64,000 nt of DNA from Pyronema omphalodes. Its lineage: Eukaryota; Ascomycota; Pezizomycetes; Pezizales; Pyronemataceae. The notes under the pieces were generated by a model that did not search any database, was not told where the DNA came from, and saw nothing but the letters and a program-made list of their open reading frames with translations. The translations under genes and the position numbers were made by a program. Shown here piece by piece: positions 35,139 to 47,800 of the stretch. Each line of letters begins with the position of its first letter. Within the stretch, counting starts at the first letter, position 1. The stretch lies in contig JAJJXM010000073.1 of NCBI GenBank assembly GCA_024516155.1, forward strand, positions 224,179 to 288,178, written 5' to 3'.

Positions 35139-36651
35139 TTAATGAGCTTTCCGCTGCTCCTCCAAAATCTCCAAACGCTGTTTCTCAAGTTCCGCAGCAA
35201 TCCGTTTCTTTTCCTCTCTCGCCTTTTGTTCACGGGCTTTTTCGGCCTCGGCTGCTACGATCCAGACTGGTGGGTGTTAGCTGATGTAGAATCTATTATG
35301 CAGATAACTTCCACCACTGGTGCCACTGCTTTGGGGGCTCGGAATCTGGTTCAAGGCAGAGGAGTAGGGTAGGACTATAACGGGTTTGGGGTAGGGCTTG
35401 GAGTAGGGCTGTTTCTTTGGAGGGAGGGCTCGCAGGACCAGGGCGCGGTCATAGCTTGCGGAACTCAGGGTCCATTCAGGGTTCAACCCTCTCTCGACTC
35501 CCAGAGCAACACCATGACCATCTCCCATCTCCCATTACCCATTACCCATTACCCATTACCCATTACCCATGCCCCTATCCCCCTTCTCACCCCCTTCCCA
35601 CCCCCACTCCTCACCCTCCCATCCTCTTCTCCCCCACCCTTCTCCTTAATTCCTCCCTCCTCCCATCCCCGGGCTCTCCACCGCGCCATATCCACCAATA
35701 GACCAAGGGCATCCTTCACGTAGAAAAAAAAAACCAAAAATCAAAGACAAAGGAGTACATACTAGGTTTATTACTCTTAGAGTATTCCCTAAGCATCGCC
35801 ATATGTTCTTCATGCGCCTTTAGTCTCTGCTCACGTTCTGAGAGGACTTTCTTTTGGAGTTCTGGGTTGTAACGCTATGGGTGTTGTTGTTAGTTTTTTC
35901 ATGATGAAGGGAGGGAATAGGGGGGGGTGGGGTTGGATGGATGGGGAGCTGGATGGATGGGGAGCTGGATGGATGGGGCGGGGATATGGGGAATGATGTG
36001 GAGACATGAGACCGGGGGATACGAGGGGAACTGAGAAGGTTACGGGGATGCGGGGATGCGGTGATATGGGAGTGGTATAGACTTCGGTCGCAGCTGCAGC
36101 GGCGGTGATGGCGGAGGTGGTGGCGGGGTATAGCGGGGTAATTGACTCGGAATGTCGCGCTCGGGGTAATATAACTGAAATGCCGTATGATCTCCATGCC
36201 GTATCGCCGTCGCCATCGCGGTACGGGGTACGGGGTACGGGTTATCTCTACCGCATCACCGCCACCGTGCCTTCTCCCCGCAACTCCCGTAGCTCACCCG
36301 CTGACTTCAAGTCTCCTGCTCACTCACTCCTCCCACTTCCGGCCGCACCTCCCATTCCCAGCCGCACCTCTAAATCGCGCTCCCAATCGCACTCCCAATC
36401 GCACTCCCCCCACTCCCACACCCCAAACTCCCCCACCGTGCCAGAGAAAGCGAAAATCCATCATACCTGAAAAAGCTCATCCGGATCCGGCTGAACCCAC
36501 ATAACGAACGCAGGGCCACCGATACAGCATACTGCGCCTCTAGTTTTCATTAGCCATTATTCTCTTCTTGATCTCTGGGTTGGTGGTAGGTGTTTGGTGG
36601 AATGGAATCCACATACGCGACCGCCATTTTGACGTATGTTACAGCTTTCAT
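35139..36651 (-). CDS. cbp4: Cbp4-like assembly factor for mitochondrial complex III
   Basis: Four small minus-strand exons: 36651-36617, 36539-36467, 35874-35763 and 35266-35139, together 115 residues, the usual Cbp4 length. The N-terminus holds one membrane segment (VKMAVAGAVCCIGGPAFVMW) followed by the family motif PDPDELFQRYNPELQKK, a charged helix, EYSKSNKPIWIVAAEAE and a long Lys/Glu-rich coiled coil ending in KAH. Cbp4 is anchored in the mitochondrial inner membrane and, with Cbp3-Cbp6, stabilises newly made cytochrome b during bc1 complex assembly. All three junctions keep frame and use GTATG-type donors. The introns are 77, 592 and 496 bp; the last two are unusually long for this genome and full of tandem repeats. 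No single exon is long enough to attract attention, so the gene is easily missed. Confidence 0.85.
35527..35570 (+). repeat. CCCATTA heptamer repeat inside cbp4 intron 3
   Basis: About six 7-bp units. Similar to, but not, a telomere repeat (CCCTAA). Confidence 0.85.
35926..35978 (+). repeat. 16-bp GGATGGATGGGGAGCT repeat inside cbp4 intron 2
   Basis: Two and a half to three near-perfect tandem copies. Confidence 0.8.
36374..36412 (+). repeat. 12-bp AATCGCACTCCC repeat inside cbp4 intron 2
   Basis: Three tandem copies, within a longer C-rich stretch (36300-36440). Confidence 0.8.
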
Positions 36652-38111
36652 CGTTGCTGTTGCTGTCTTTGGTTGCTATCTTTTGTCTTTCGCCTGCTGT
36701 TGTTGTGTTACGCTGCTGCTGATATTGCTGTCGTTGTCTGCTGCTGCTGATGTAGTCGTCTGTTCTGTCGTCGTGAAAATCGCGTTCCGTGGCGTGACGT
36801 GACCAAGTGACGTGTAGAGTGAAATTCGCTTCGGGAGATGAGATGCGGGGCGCCGGGGTGTCGGGCCAAGTGCTCGGTGCGCACTGCGGTTACCGAGTGA
36901 CGAGTGATCTGCCGACTAGGTTTGATGGGGTAAGTGTTTGGGATATCACTGGAATATGGGAAGAGGCGAGACCTGGTGGATTACGGATTACAGATTCTTT
37001 AATTGATTTATTTCGGATTTGAAATATTTTTTATAACTGAAATACGATGAGATTGAGTAGAAGCGGGTTAAGAGAGTTCTAAGTTGTAAATTCGGACGCG
37101 TATGACTTAATAATAAATAAAGAAATGAATTTTGAATTCGGATTGGATGCTTAATTGGAGTCTACTGGCCCACAAGACACCTGATTCATCACATACTGCG
37201 ATTGACAAGTGACATATGATGAGCGTAGATTTGACGTTTTAAACAGGCTTTTCTCCTTCCGCCACTTGAAACAACGCTTCCTGTAGCAAACCCCCACGAT
37301 ACAGGTGAAACAACGCATGACGTATTTAGAGGACTCCGATCCCTCCCAAAGAAGCCAGAATTCCCCAAGTTTGTATCACTTTCACGTTGAAGAATCTGGT
37401 TTCTTTCAATGTCTGGAAGCAATTTAATTCCAGGTCTTTTATCCCCCTGGCAATTGGCGGACCACGGCGCTTCGGCATATTAGTCAGCTACCAGTGGTAA
37501 CCCTTTTCCGCTGGGCTTTTTGTCTGGCTAGGGCAGCCAGTGAAGTGATTACACAAAAAAGCCGTTTCGAATGCCGGTGCCAATGAGGGCGGGGCATCGT
37601 CACATCGATGATACAGTTCCAGACGCAGGCACCATTACCAGCAGCAGAGGAGATCAGCCGTCGTCCACTAATACAAAACTCAAACCGAAACCCTCAAAAT
37701 AATCATAAAACTTATTTACAACAACGACAACCACAACTATCCGCAATCGCAATTTCGCTTCATAGACTCTACTTACTTCATAGAATCCACTTTTTTTGTT
37801 CGGCTTCTAAATTCCCGCCAGTTATTCCCTGCAACTTAGGAAAGGGTCCGCGACTCCGCGCAACTGCCGGCATCCCAGACCCATCGCGCTTGCAACCCGT
37901 ACTTTACATATTCGAAACTCGGCATTAAATCGCATCTCGCGACCAACAGAAACCTATAGCTCCTACACAACCCCTGGGATAGCAAAGAAAACCTCAAAAT
38001 AACAGTTCCGCGCAGTTATTCTCGAATTCGAATGCGATTACAGACGCTACTACTTAGAGATTAGGTCTTACCACCGGCATAAAGCAGTTCTTCAATATAC
38101 ATTGTAGCGAC
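36652..38111. other. Divergent intergenic region between cbp4 and skt5
   Basis: No supported gene. cbp4 and the Skt5-like gene are transcribed away from each other from this 1.46-kb stretch. CTG/GTT-rich sequence at 36650-36770 is the probable cbp4 leader; ACAACGACAACC-like sequence at 37680-38110 is the probable skt5 leader. Confidence 0.5.
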
Positions 38112-41099
38112 ATGGCCTACGATGCAACAGCGCAACATCCACGGGAAACCAATCCAGGGAACCCCGCAAACTATAATGGAATGCGCTTAAACCACTCCAC
38201 CAGCCAGCCCTATGGGCTTCACGACAACTATGAATATGGCGATTCACGAATGCCCAGAGGCGCAGCAACAGGAACAGGAATAAATGCACCCTCAAGAGCG
38301 CAAGGTGGTACATACTCACATCTCTTCGCTCCGTCCAGGCGCGTGATCTGCGCAAAACCGTTGACACGTCAGAATAGGTCAGCAGTACCCATACGATCAA
38401 GATCCAATGCGAGGGCTCGATGACGGAATGCGGGGAATGAATCTTCAAAGCGGGGGACATCGTGGGAGAGGAGGTTCTGTTGCGCAAGGCCAATATCATG
38501 GCGCTGGTGATCAAAGGAGCGAGGGTAGAGGGGGTCCACCACCTCAAGCTCGGGCGCCCCCGCAAGGATGGGATGCGGGTCGGGGCGGAAGATTACCACC
38601 GGCATCACGAGGGGGTTTTTCTCCGAATGCTCGTGGAGGTTATGGCCCTTCTAGAGGACCGCCGGCGAAACAAAATATTATAAGAGATGACAGACCTCAA
38701 CTGGATTATCAGGATCAGTATTATAATTACGGAAATTCTCCGGAGCACCAGCAGGAACCGAGTCTGGGAATATCCAGAGCGCAGACGATGCCGGCGAGTA
38801 TACAACAGCAGCAACAGCAGCCGCAGTATAAGGCTTATAATCCAGCGCAATACAAGGCCCCGGCTGCTGCTACCGCGGGACAGGCAGCAGCGCATGGAAA
38901 TGAGCAAGCGCCACAACCCAGGAATCCCAGGGAAAGCATCGGTGATATTTTAGACGCATATGGTGATGCAGGAGAATATTACAACCAGAACCAAGGAGAC
39001 GGGTATGGAAACCACGGAGGGTATGGAAACGGCAACCATTACGAATACTACAACAATCAACAGCCAAACCATTCTGAGCCTCCAGTACCCAGAAACAACT
39101 ACCCTCGACCTCAAGGAGCAGGAACTCCAGCTCCAGGTCAACAATATCCACCTCCTGCCTCTGATTATGGATATGACAACCAGTCACAATACGCAGGATC
39201 CCAACATGCCGGATCAGTATATGCCGGGTCTCAGTATGCCGGTTCACAAATCGGCGTATACGACGGACCTGCCGAGATGGCAGGCGATGTTCCTCCTATG
39301 CCCATGAATGGAGCCTACCCACCCCGTACACAAGCCAGCCTGCCTCCTCAGATGTCCAGCAACATGGGTCCTATACCTGGACACAATCCCGGCATTCTCC
39401 CACCACATCTTCAACAAACCCACCCCATGGCAGCACGGGTCGCATCCCCCGATCCACGAAGCCTCCCACAAGTAGTTCCCACGCCACCCGGTTCCCTACC
39501 TCCCACCCGGCGTCCCTCAGTCCAAAGCAACGCCGGACTAATCCCCGTCTACTCCAACACTTCCACCTCCTCGAATCCCGATTCACCCCTGCGTAGCAAC
39601 CCAGACGGACTGCCCGCGCATCCACCACCAGTTCGTCCCGGACTAGTTCCAGAAGCTGGTGCTCGACCTGTTCCCGTACGGCAATATTCTCAAGACCGAC
39701 CCGATTCGCAGAATCTTGCACCTATTACAGACGGGCCTGTGACGACACAGGAATTAGCAAGGCTACAAAATGAAGCGAGGATAAATCCGAGTGATCAGAA
39801 ATTGCAGCTGTTGCTGGCGAAAAAAATGGTTGAGGCGGCGAGTGTTTTGGCTAGTGAGGGTGGAAGAGCGGATGTCAAGACTACGAGGAAAAATAGGGAG
39901 AATTATATATTCGATGCACATAAAATCGTTAAGAGGTTAACTAGTGGTGTAAGTTTTTCCTTTCTTTTTTTGTGTTTTGTCAGATGCCTGTATCCCGATC
40001 ATGGGATATCACCCATCGCACCTGAAGCTTGAAGCGTATCACAAACTGACATATCCACCACCACAGAGCCACCCCTACCCCGACGCTCTTTTCTACCTTG
40101 CGCAATGCTACGGCGAAGGTGCCCTCGGTCTCCAACCAGACCACGAACGCGCCTTCAACCTCTACCAATCCGCGGCAAAATCCAACCACGGCCCCTCCTG
40201 CTACCGAGTCGCAGTCTGCAGCGAACTTGGCGCGGGCATAAGGAAGGACCCCAACCGGGCTATGACATGGTACAAAAAAGCCGCCTCCCTAGGGGAAACC
40301 CCCGCGATGTTTAAACTCGGGATGATATTACTAAAAGGCCTTTTGGGACAACCGCGGAACCCTAGAGAGGGATTGACTTGGTTGAAACGTGCAGCTGATA
40401 AGGCGGATACCGAGAATCAGCATGCGTTACATGAGCTTGGTCTTCTTTATTCTGGTGCCGCCGGAGGAGCTGGAGGGACGTCAGGAAGCGATAGGGATAG
40501 AGATGTCATTATCCCTGATATCGACTATGCTCGTTCTCTATTCCTGCAAGCTGCGGACTTAGGATATCCTGCCTCTCAGTTCAAGATGGGATGCGCTTAT
40601 GAATATGGATTACTAGGATGCGGAATCGATCCGAGGAAATCAATTGCGTGGTATAGTAAAGCGGCGGTAAAGGGGAATCACGAAGCGCAGTTGGCGTTAA
40701 GTGGATGGTATTTAACGGGTGCCGAGGGGATACTGCAGCAGAGTGATACGGAGGCTTATCTTTGGGCCCGGAAAGCGGCGGAGAGGGGATTGGCGAAGGC
40801 GGAGTTTGCGTTGGGGTATTATACGGAGGTGGGGATAGGGGTTAGGGGGGATTTGGAGGAGGCGAAGAGGTGGTATTATAAAGCTGCTAGTAAGTCCTCT
40901 TTGGGATGCGGAATCAGATAGGCACGGGGTGAGGGAGGAGGCTAACCTGCAAAAAATAGGTCAGCAACATCCAAAAGCTCAAGCTAGACTCCAGGAACTT
41001 AAGCAGGGAGGAGCTAAGGTTCAGAAATCGAGAGAGAGACTTTCGAGATCTAATGTGAACCGTGGGGGGAAGGATGAGGGGGATTGTGTTGTTATGTAA
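38112..41099 (+). CDS. chs4: Skt5/Chs4-type chitin synthase activator with Sel1 repeats and CaaX box
   Basis: Four exons: 38112-38304 (the donor could be 3 bp further on), 38378-39948, 40067-40889 and 40960-41099, about 908 residues. The N-terminal ~530 residues are low in complexity, rich in Pro, Gln, Gly, Asn and Tyr, with YAGSQ-type repeats. A helical stretch with ELARLQNEARINPSDQKLQ then leads into about six or seven Sel1 (TPR-like) repeats from residue ~590 (DALFYLAQCYGEGALGLQ, AMTWYKKAASLGE, AYLWARKAAERG). The last exon ends in the prenylation motif Cys-Val-Val-Met. This is the plan of Skt5/Chs4 proteins, which bind chitin synthase at the bud neck or septum and are anchored by farnesylation. 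Phases agree at every junction. A Sel1 paralogue of Skt5 is the alternative. Confidence 0.88.
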
Positions 41100-41789
41100 T
41101 ATGTTGACTTGGTTGGGTTGAAGAAGGGTTACGTGGGGATTGGTGGGGAAAGCTAGAGACAGCTCACGGATGATATCCATGAACCCCCGTCATAGAAGAA
41201 GAGGAAGACGGGGGGGAGGGGGGAAGAAGGTAGATCAGTGGTTATGGTATTGACAAAGACGCATGAAGTATGAAGTAAACAGTGAAACAGTGGTAGACAG
41301 AACACGGAGGGCAAAAAGAATACAGTCTCACAGGAAGTAAAGGAAGTAAAGGAAGTAAAGGACAGCAGAAGTAGAGTCGTATACAGTAAACAACGACCGA
41401 AGAAACCCGAAGAAACCCGAAGAAGAACGAAGAAGACATAAGAATGAGGACGAGAGATTAATGTAAAACTAGTCTAGTTACTATACCATGATATTCAATA
41501 TCCAATATAATGAATGAATTATCTTTATTATTATTATTATCTTTATTATCTTATTATCTTTCTTTCAAATTCATCGTGCATAATTTCCGTGAAAATAAAC
41601 CAGTCCTAAACCCATCAAAAATTCGCGCTGTATTGAAGCGTAAGGGTTCCAACGATAGGATACAACTTGCACCCGGGAGAAAAACATGATGATGATGATG
41701 ACGAAAGATTTTGCGATGCATTCAGATCAAGAACAAGTTACAACAACCGAATCATCATGAGGAGATGAGGACTCAGGAGCGATAATGCG

Positions 41790-41862
41790 CATATCTATAA
41801 TCCATCATCTATAATCCATCATCCATCATCCATAATCCATCATCCATCATCAATAATCCATC
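41790..41862 (+). repeat. ATCCATCAT-type degenerate repeat
   Basis: Alternating ATCCATC and ATAATCC units, about eight. Confidence 0.75.
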
Positions 41863-42084
41863 CTCCACCTTCACTCTACAAACTACCAACCAGAACATAA
41901 CTCGCTGCTCAACAATATCACAGGCTAAACTTCAACATGCTGAAACTTAAAACTTAAAACTTGAAAGTTTAGAAGTTTAGAGACAGAACCGGGGTTCGAG
42001 ATGCGATCGTTGCGATCGCTGCGAGTACCGATGATGGAAACTTTGGTTTGTGATGCTGTTTCGGATTTGTTGGCGGATATTTTC

Positions 42085-42152
42085 TGGCTTTGGCTTGGCT
42101 TGGCTTGGCTTGGCTTGGATTTGGATTTGGCTTTGGATTTGGATTTGGCTTG
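42085..42152 (+). repeat. GGCTT / GGATTT tandem array
   Basis: Run of TTGGCTTGG and TTGGATTTGG units over 68 bp. Confidence 0.8.
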
Positions 42153-42590
42153 GGAGAGCACGAATGATTGCCGGATAGGATAGCTTGGTTGGGGGGGGAT
42201 CTGTTTTTTGACGTGGTTATCGGGGATTGTATTTTTGTCGTGGTCATCGGGGATTGTATTTTGATTTGGAGACGCGAGGTAATGATCTAGGCTCCAGCTA
42301 TGGATTGTATGCTGTATGCTCTGTACTGTGTTCCCAGATACTCAAAAAATCCGCAAGCATCCAAACCCAGAAATCTCGAAACCCTAAATCCCAAACCCCT
42401 AAAATCCCCAAGCATCCAAGCATCCAACCCCCAAATCCCAAAATCGTCACTATACCACACACCCCAACCAAGAATCAAAATGATGGTAGATAGGGTTTAT
42501 AACGTTACTACATTATAGAAAGTACTATATATACTTACTATGTATAGGTTTCGGTGTCTAGCCCCAGAAACCTGGATTATGGAAATACAC

Positions 42591-42688
42591 TCTGCGGATC
42601 TGCGGATCTGAGGATCTGGGGATCTGAGGATCTGGGGATCTGCGGATCTGCGGATATGTGGATCTGAGGATATGTGGATATGTGGATT
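42591..42688 (+). repeat. 9-bp minisatellite (GGATCTGNG unit)
   Basis: About ten copies of a 9-bp unit in which one base alternates (C, A or G before GG), the later ones changed to GGATATGTG. Confidence 0.85.
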
Positions 42689-43181
42689 GGAGCATCTAGG
42701 TATTTTTAGCTGCGAGGATTTAAAGATTTGAGGCCTGTTGTTGTATCACCACTGATCTGCGGGCCCGCGGGTCTACAGGCCGTATATAGCCAAAATCGGC
42801 ATCTTTAAGGCTCCGGCTCCAGCTCCGGCTCCCTAGAGGCTACTACCTAGAGGCCAGTAAATACCCAGGTCCCAGAGATATACCTGATTTTCAACAAGAT
42901 CATATTAGACATGATAATTAAACAAACTGATGGGAGTGTTTGAGTTGATTTATTATTTAGAAAATATTATTGCCGATAATAGGTTGAGAAACAGTGTGGG
43001 CTGATATGGATATCAGGAGTCAGTATATTGGTTGATCACTGGCTGGATAGAGTGTGGATATATGCACGTATGCTGAAGTTGGGAAAAATACTGGCTCGTG
43101 ATGTTCTGAAGGTCGATATTTTGCTGCTTGCAGGAGCAAAACAAAAGGAACCAAGAATAAGTTTGAGGTTAATAGAAACAG

Positions 43182-43296
43182 CTACGGTCATAGAATCATG
43201 AATGCAACGCATCCCGTCCGCTCTGCGCTATTTAAGCATGATATCGTCCGGCTAGTACTGTCGTGGGTGACCAGACGGGAATCCCGGATACTGTAG
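43182..43296 (+). rRNA. 5S ribosomal RNA
   Basis: The sequence from CTACGGTCATAG to CGGATACTGTAG folds as 5S rRNA. The ends pair (CUACGGU with ACUGUAG, one G-U). Helix II pairs AUCAUG (from 43194) with CAUGAU. The conserved blocks CATCCCGTCCGCTCTG, TTTAAGCATGAT, GGCTAGTACTG and GTGGGTGACCA...GGGAATCCCGG are present, the latter containing the TFIIIA/RNA polymerase III internal promoter elements. A T-run at 43297-43301 serves as terminator. One copy between protein genes matches the dispersed 5S arrangement of filamentous ascomycetes. Ends may be off by a base or two. Confidence 0.88.
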
Positions 43297-43301
43297 TTTT
43301 T
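43297..43301 (+). terminator. RNA polymerase III terminator of the 5S gene
   Basis: Run of five T directly after the closing helix of the 5S rRNA. Confidence 0.75.
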
Positions 43302-44892
43302 GCCCATATATAAACCGACCCTTCTTCCACCTGGGCCTCTGAGATTTTCTTGCATTATTTTATTGAATCTTATGCTGACCAAAGCCTGAAATACCCATGC
43401 ACTTGCATTGCTTTGTAGATGTTGGTTTTGCTTGAGTTTTACATGAAATGATGCGTGAGACAGTAGGTTCTCTTCTCAGTCGCTGAAAGTAAAGTATCTA
43501 ATCCCATTCTACTACTGGATGCATCGTGTATGTACATAGAGAGCAAAGGAATTTGTGGTTGAGGGGATCGGATTAATAGATGATGGTAAAACCGAAGAAT
43601 AATTGGCAGGGTTTTGGATTAAGTAACGCAGCCGTTGAGTTGCATGTTGATTAATTATTGATGGTCATTGTTCTCATGATCAAGCATCATCAATATCACG
43701 GAATGAAGCAACGAGAGATCATCAATAATGGGTGGGTTTATCATAAAGATGGCGGTAGTGGTAACAATCTGTATCGATCCATGCCACTGCAGCTGACATC
43801 ATGGTTTCAAGAGAATATGTATACAACGATTCGTGATTAGGTAAAACCCTATGCAGAAACATAAATTTAACAGAGTGAGCCTTGTTTTTGGATTAGATAA
43901 TTAGGTACCGTGGGCTTTTTCAACAATAATACCTTGGCCATCAAAAACTGGCCCGGTGTTTGTCACTTAGTATGCACGACGTGTTGATCTTCATCATTCA
44001 TCAACCCTGGATTTTGCGCCAAACCCCTTTTCCACTCTTTTCCTCAGTTTTGTACAAGTAGACCAGATAAAATCTAGGATTAGGTCCAACCATTGCTAAT
44101 CTTAGCACGACTTGCGCACCCGAAATCAAAACATTTAATCATAAATCAACTGCAAATCACTTTACCGAAACTCACCAAAGAAAACACAGCATTAAGATCT
44201 AGCCAACTTTTTCCCGATATCGACTCTCATTACATCTGTCAATAGTCTGCAATAGCTATTCCGTCATGTCAGAGGATTGTAAATTATAATGTCCACTGCA
44301 AAAGAAAAACTTCCGCCTGGTACACCTTTAATCGTCCACGTCAAACGAAGCACTCAGAATCCCCCTTCTAATTTCCGTTTAGATGTTCATCACCACCAAA
44401 ACGTAGGAGAAAACATACTTATCAGGGCTACAGGATTCTACTGAAGTTCCCTTCCGCTGAACTCGATCCAAAAATAATCAACGTCTGTTCAAACTTCATT
44501 GACTTACCCACTGTCGGCGCGTGTTTACAGGCTCATAATTCATGACCTCCGAGACATACAGGGCTACCACAGCATACTCTTATAAATCCAATCGAAAAAT
44601 AAAAAAGAAGACAGAAAAAAGAAAAGGAAGATTCTACAAGCTGCCAAAAAGCATAGAATCAATAAGAACACCGAAACACCACTTACGTCTCCTATGATCT
44701 ACCACAAGCATCTCTCACAAATATCAACCAGAATACACAGAACACAGTGAACAAACCACGGAAAAACAATAATCTAACGACCGGTTTGAGCACTCTACAT
44801 CTCGCAGGACTTCCTTCATCCACGTCACCATCACTATTACGAGCAATTAGTACGATATTCAATCATTAACTAAAACAAGACATACCATATCA
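43302..44892. other. Intergenic region downstream of the NLR-like gene
   Basis: No supported gene. Ordinary AT-rich sequence; short ORFs (43658-43840) have no family features. Confidence 0.5.
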
Positions 44893-47800
44893 CTACCAAA
44901 ATTTCAGTTTGTTCTTCACCTTTGATAAGGAACCACGTACTCCTCTTCGGAATGATCCTCTTGATGAACTAACTCCACTGCCTACAGATAGTGAAGATTC
45001 TGCCCCTGAGGGAGTCAGATATGGGGCATCAACTGCCAGCGAGACGGAAGTATTATGGGAAGAAGGCCTTGGGTCTTCGTCGATAGTTTCGCAGACTTGT
45101 ACAGATGGTGTTACCATGGAAATTTTTAGAGAATTAGGGCGTTGTAATGGCTCTGTCAGAGAATCTTTGCAAGTTTGGCTAGAATAGGATTGCGGTGTTT
45201 GACTGGTTGATGAGGCAGGTGAAGACAAATCGGGCGTCTTCACTTTGGCGATAAGAGTATCGGTTACGGGATTAAAAAAGGAATTAGGTTGCTCTGGAAT
45301 AGACCCGCTATCTTGCATAGTTGTTTTCTTCAATTCTTCTTCTGCGGATAATGCTAGGTGTGATATCTCAGCCGTAAATACTTCTGGCGTTGTATGTGGA
45401 GAGGACTCATCTTCCTGAGCATCCTGAAGGGTTGTTTTTGATGGCGTTTTTGTATTTTCATCGGTGAGGTAAGGTAGGTTGGTTATATCCTGAAGCATAG
45501 CTTCCTGGGGTGTGACATTGCAGAGAATTTCGGGTTGCCCCGCGACCGCCTCAGAGGTGCGAATAGACGACGGTGTAGCTTCTTCCTCGAAGGTCTCCTG
45601 AATCCGCCCATCTTCTCTTAAGACTTTTACTATATCATGGTGCCCCTTATTGCACGCAATGGAAAGCGCAGCTTCTCCGCCGTTATTTCTCAAGTTAACA
45701 TCTATGCCGACTTGTTTTAGTAGTATTTGAACAATTTCTGCATGACCAGCCAGAGCTGCACATGCCAGTGCAGTATAGCCATTGTTGTCTTGAACGTTGA
45801 TGTCAATTTCCTTCCGATCTAGAAGCAGTCGCAATATCTCTTTACTACCCTTCTTCGCCGCAGTTCGAATTGCCGTAAAGCCCATATTGTTTTTCTTATT
45901 GATATCTACATCGACTCGGCTCAATATTAAGCGTACGATGTCGATATGACTGAAATTTACTGCGATTATAAGACCTGTATTGCCATCTTTGTCCGCCAGG
46001 TTGACATCAGCTTCCATCCGCTCCAGGAGTAGTCGCACAATATCCGTATGACCTTTGTAAGCTGACAGTGTAAGAGCCGTATCGCTGTCTTTGTCGGCCA
46101 TATTGATATCAGCTTCTATGCGCTTCAAAATCAGGCGCACAACATCGACATAGCCATGATAAGATGCCAGTGTAAGGGCTGTATCGCCGTTGTTGGCCGC
46201 CAAGTTGACATCAGTTTCCGTCCGCTCCAGTAGTAGGCGCACAATATCCGTATATCCCTGAGAAGCTGCTAGTGTAAGGGCTGTATTTCCGGGTCTTATG
46301 GCAAAGTTGACATCGACATCTTCTCGCTCCAGAAGTAGACGCACAACATCCGTATGGCCATTGTTGCATGCAATAGTCAGAGGTGTATGTCCATAATTCT
46401 TTTCTTCGAATTTAACGTCGATTTCGACGTGGTCAAGGAGTAGTTTTACTATTTCCGTATGGCCTTCGCTAGCGGCCAATTGAAGAGCTGTATCGCCGGA
46501 TTTCATGGCCAAGTTAACATCAGTTTCCGCCCGCTCCAGCAGTAGGCGCACAACATCCGGATGGTCGTTATGAGCTGCAAGTGAAAGAGCTGTGTGTCCA
46601 TAATCTTTTTCTCGGCAGTTGACGTCAGTTTCGACGTGATCCAGGAGTATTTTTATTATTTCCGTATGCCCTTTGCAGGCTGCCAATGTAAGAGCTGTAT
46701 CGCCGGATTTTATGGGCAAGTTGACATCAGTGTCCGCTCGCTCTAGAAGTAAGCGCACGATATTGGTATGACCATCAACACATGCAATAGTCAGAGCTGT
46801 GTGTCCATACTCCTTTTCTTGGCAGTTGGTGTTGATTTCGGTATGACCCAGGAGCAGTTCTACTATTCCTGCATGACCATTCCAAGATGCCAATGTAAGA
46901 GCTGTATCGCCGTCTTTATCCGTCAAGTGTATATTCGCTTCTTTATGCCCCAGAATTAGGCGCACAATGTCCGTATGTCCCTTGTGGCACGCAATAGCCA
47001 GAGTTGTCTGTCCATAGCTTTCTTGACAGTTCATATCAACGTCTGACCGCTTCAGAAGCAGGTGCACAATTTCCGTATGGCCGTGATGAGCTACCAGTGA
47101 AAGAGCTGTATCACCAGATTTTATAGCCAAGTTAACATCAGTATCCGTTCGCTCTAGAAGTAAGCGTACAACATCGGTGTGACCATGGTTGCACGATGTA
47201 GTCAGAGCTGTGTGGCCATGTTCCTTTTCTTGGCAGTTGACAGCAATCTCGGTACGACTCAGGAGCAGTTCTACTATTTCCGTATGACCATTGCAAGCCG
47301 CCCATGTAAGAGCTGTATCACCGGATCCTACGGCCAAGTTGACATCAGCCTCTGCCCGCTCCAGGAGGAGACGCACAGCATTCGTATGGCCATTATGAGC
47401 TGCCAGTGAAAGAGCTGTGTATCCATACTGCTTTTCTTGGCAGTTGACGTCAATTTCTGTGTGGTTCAGGAGAAGTTTGAGGATGTTAGTATGGCCAGCT
47501 GCTGCTGCCAATATGAGAGCTGTATCGCCGTATTCATCCGTCAAGTTAACCTCAATTGTATCTTGTCCTAGCAGTAGGCTTACAATGTCGTGATAATTCA
47601 TGTGAGATGCCCACATCAAAGCTGTAAGGCCTTTTTCTTCCTGTAAGTTCAGGTTGACGTCCTTTTGTATTCGTTTGAGAAGAAGCCGTACAACGTCTGT
47701 GTGGCCATTGACGGTTGCCAATATCAGAGCCGAGTGACCACGCTTATTCTGGATATTAATATCGATATCCGTTCTTTCAAGCAGCAGGCGAACCACGTCT

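Larger units (their letters stand above)
41100..43181. other. Intergenic low-complexity region
   Basis: No supported protein gene. Contains ATCCATCAT repeats (41790-41860), a GGCTT/GGATTT array (42085-42152) and a 9-bp array (42591-42688). ORFs here read through repeats. Confidence 0.55.

Noticed and set aside
35527..35570. Interstitial telomere repeat
   Set aside because: The unit is CCCATTA, not CCCTAA; it is an ordinary intronic minisatellite.
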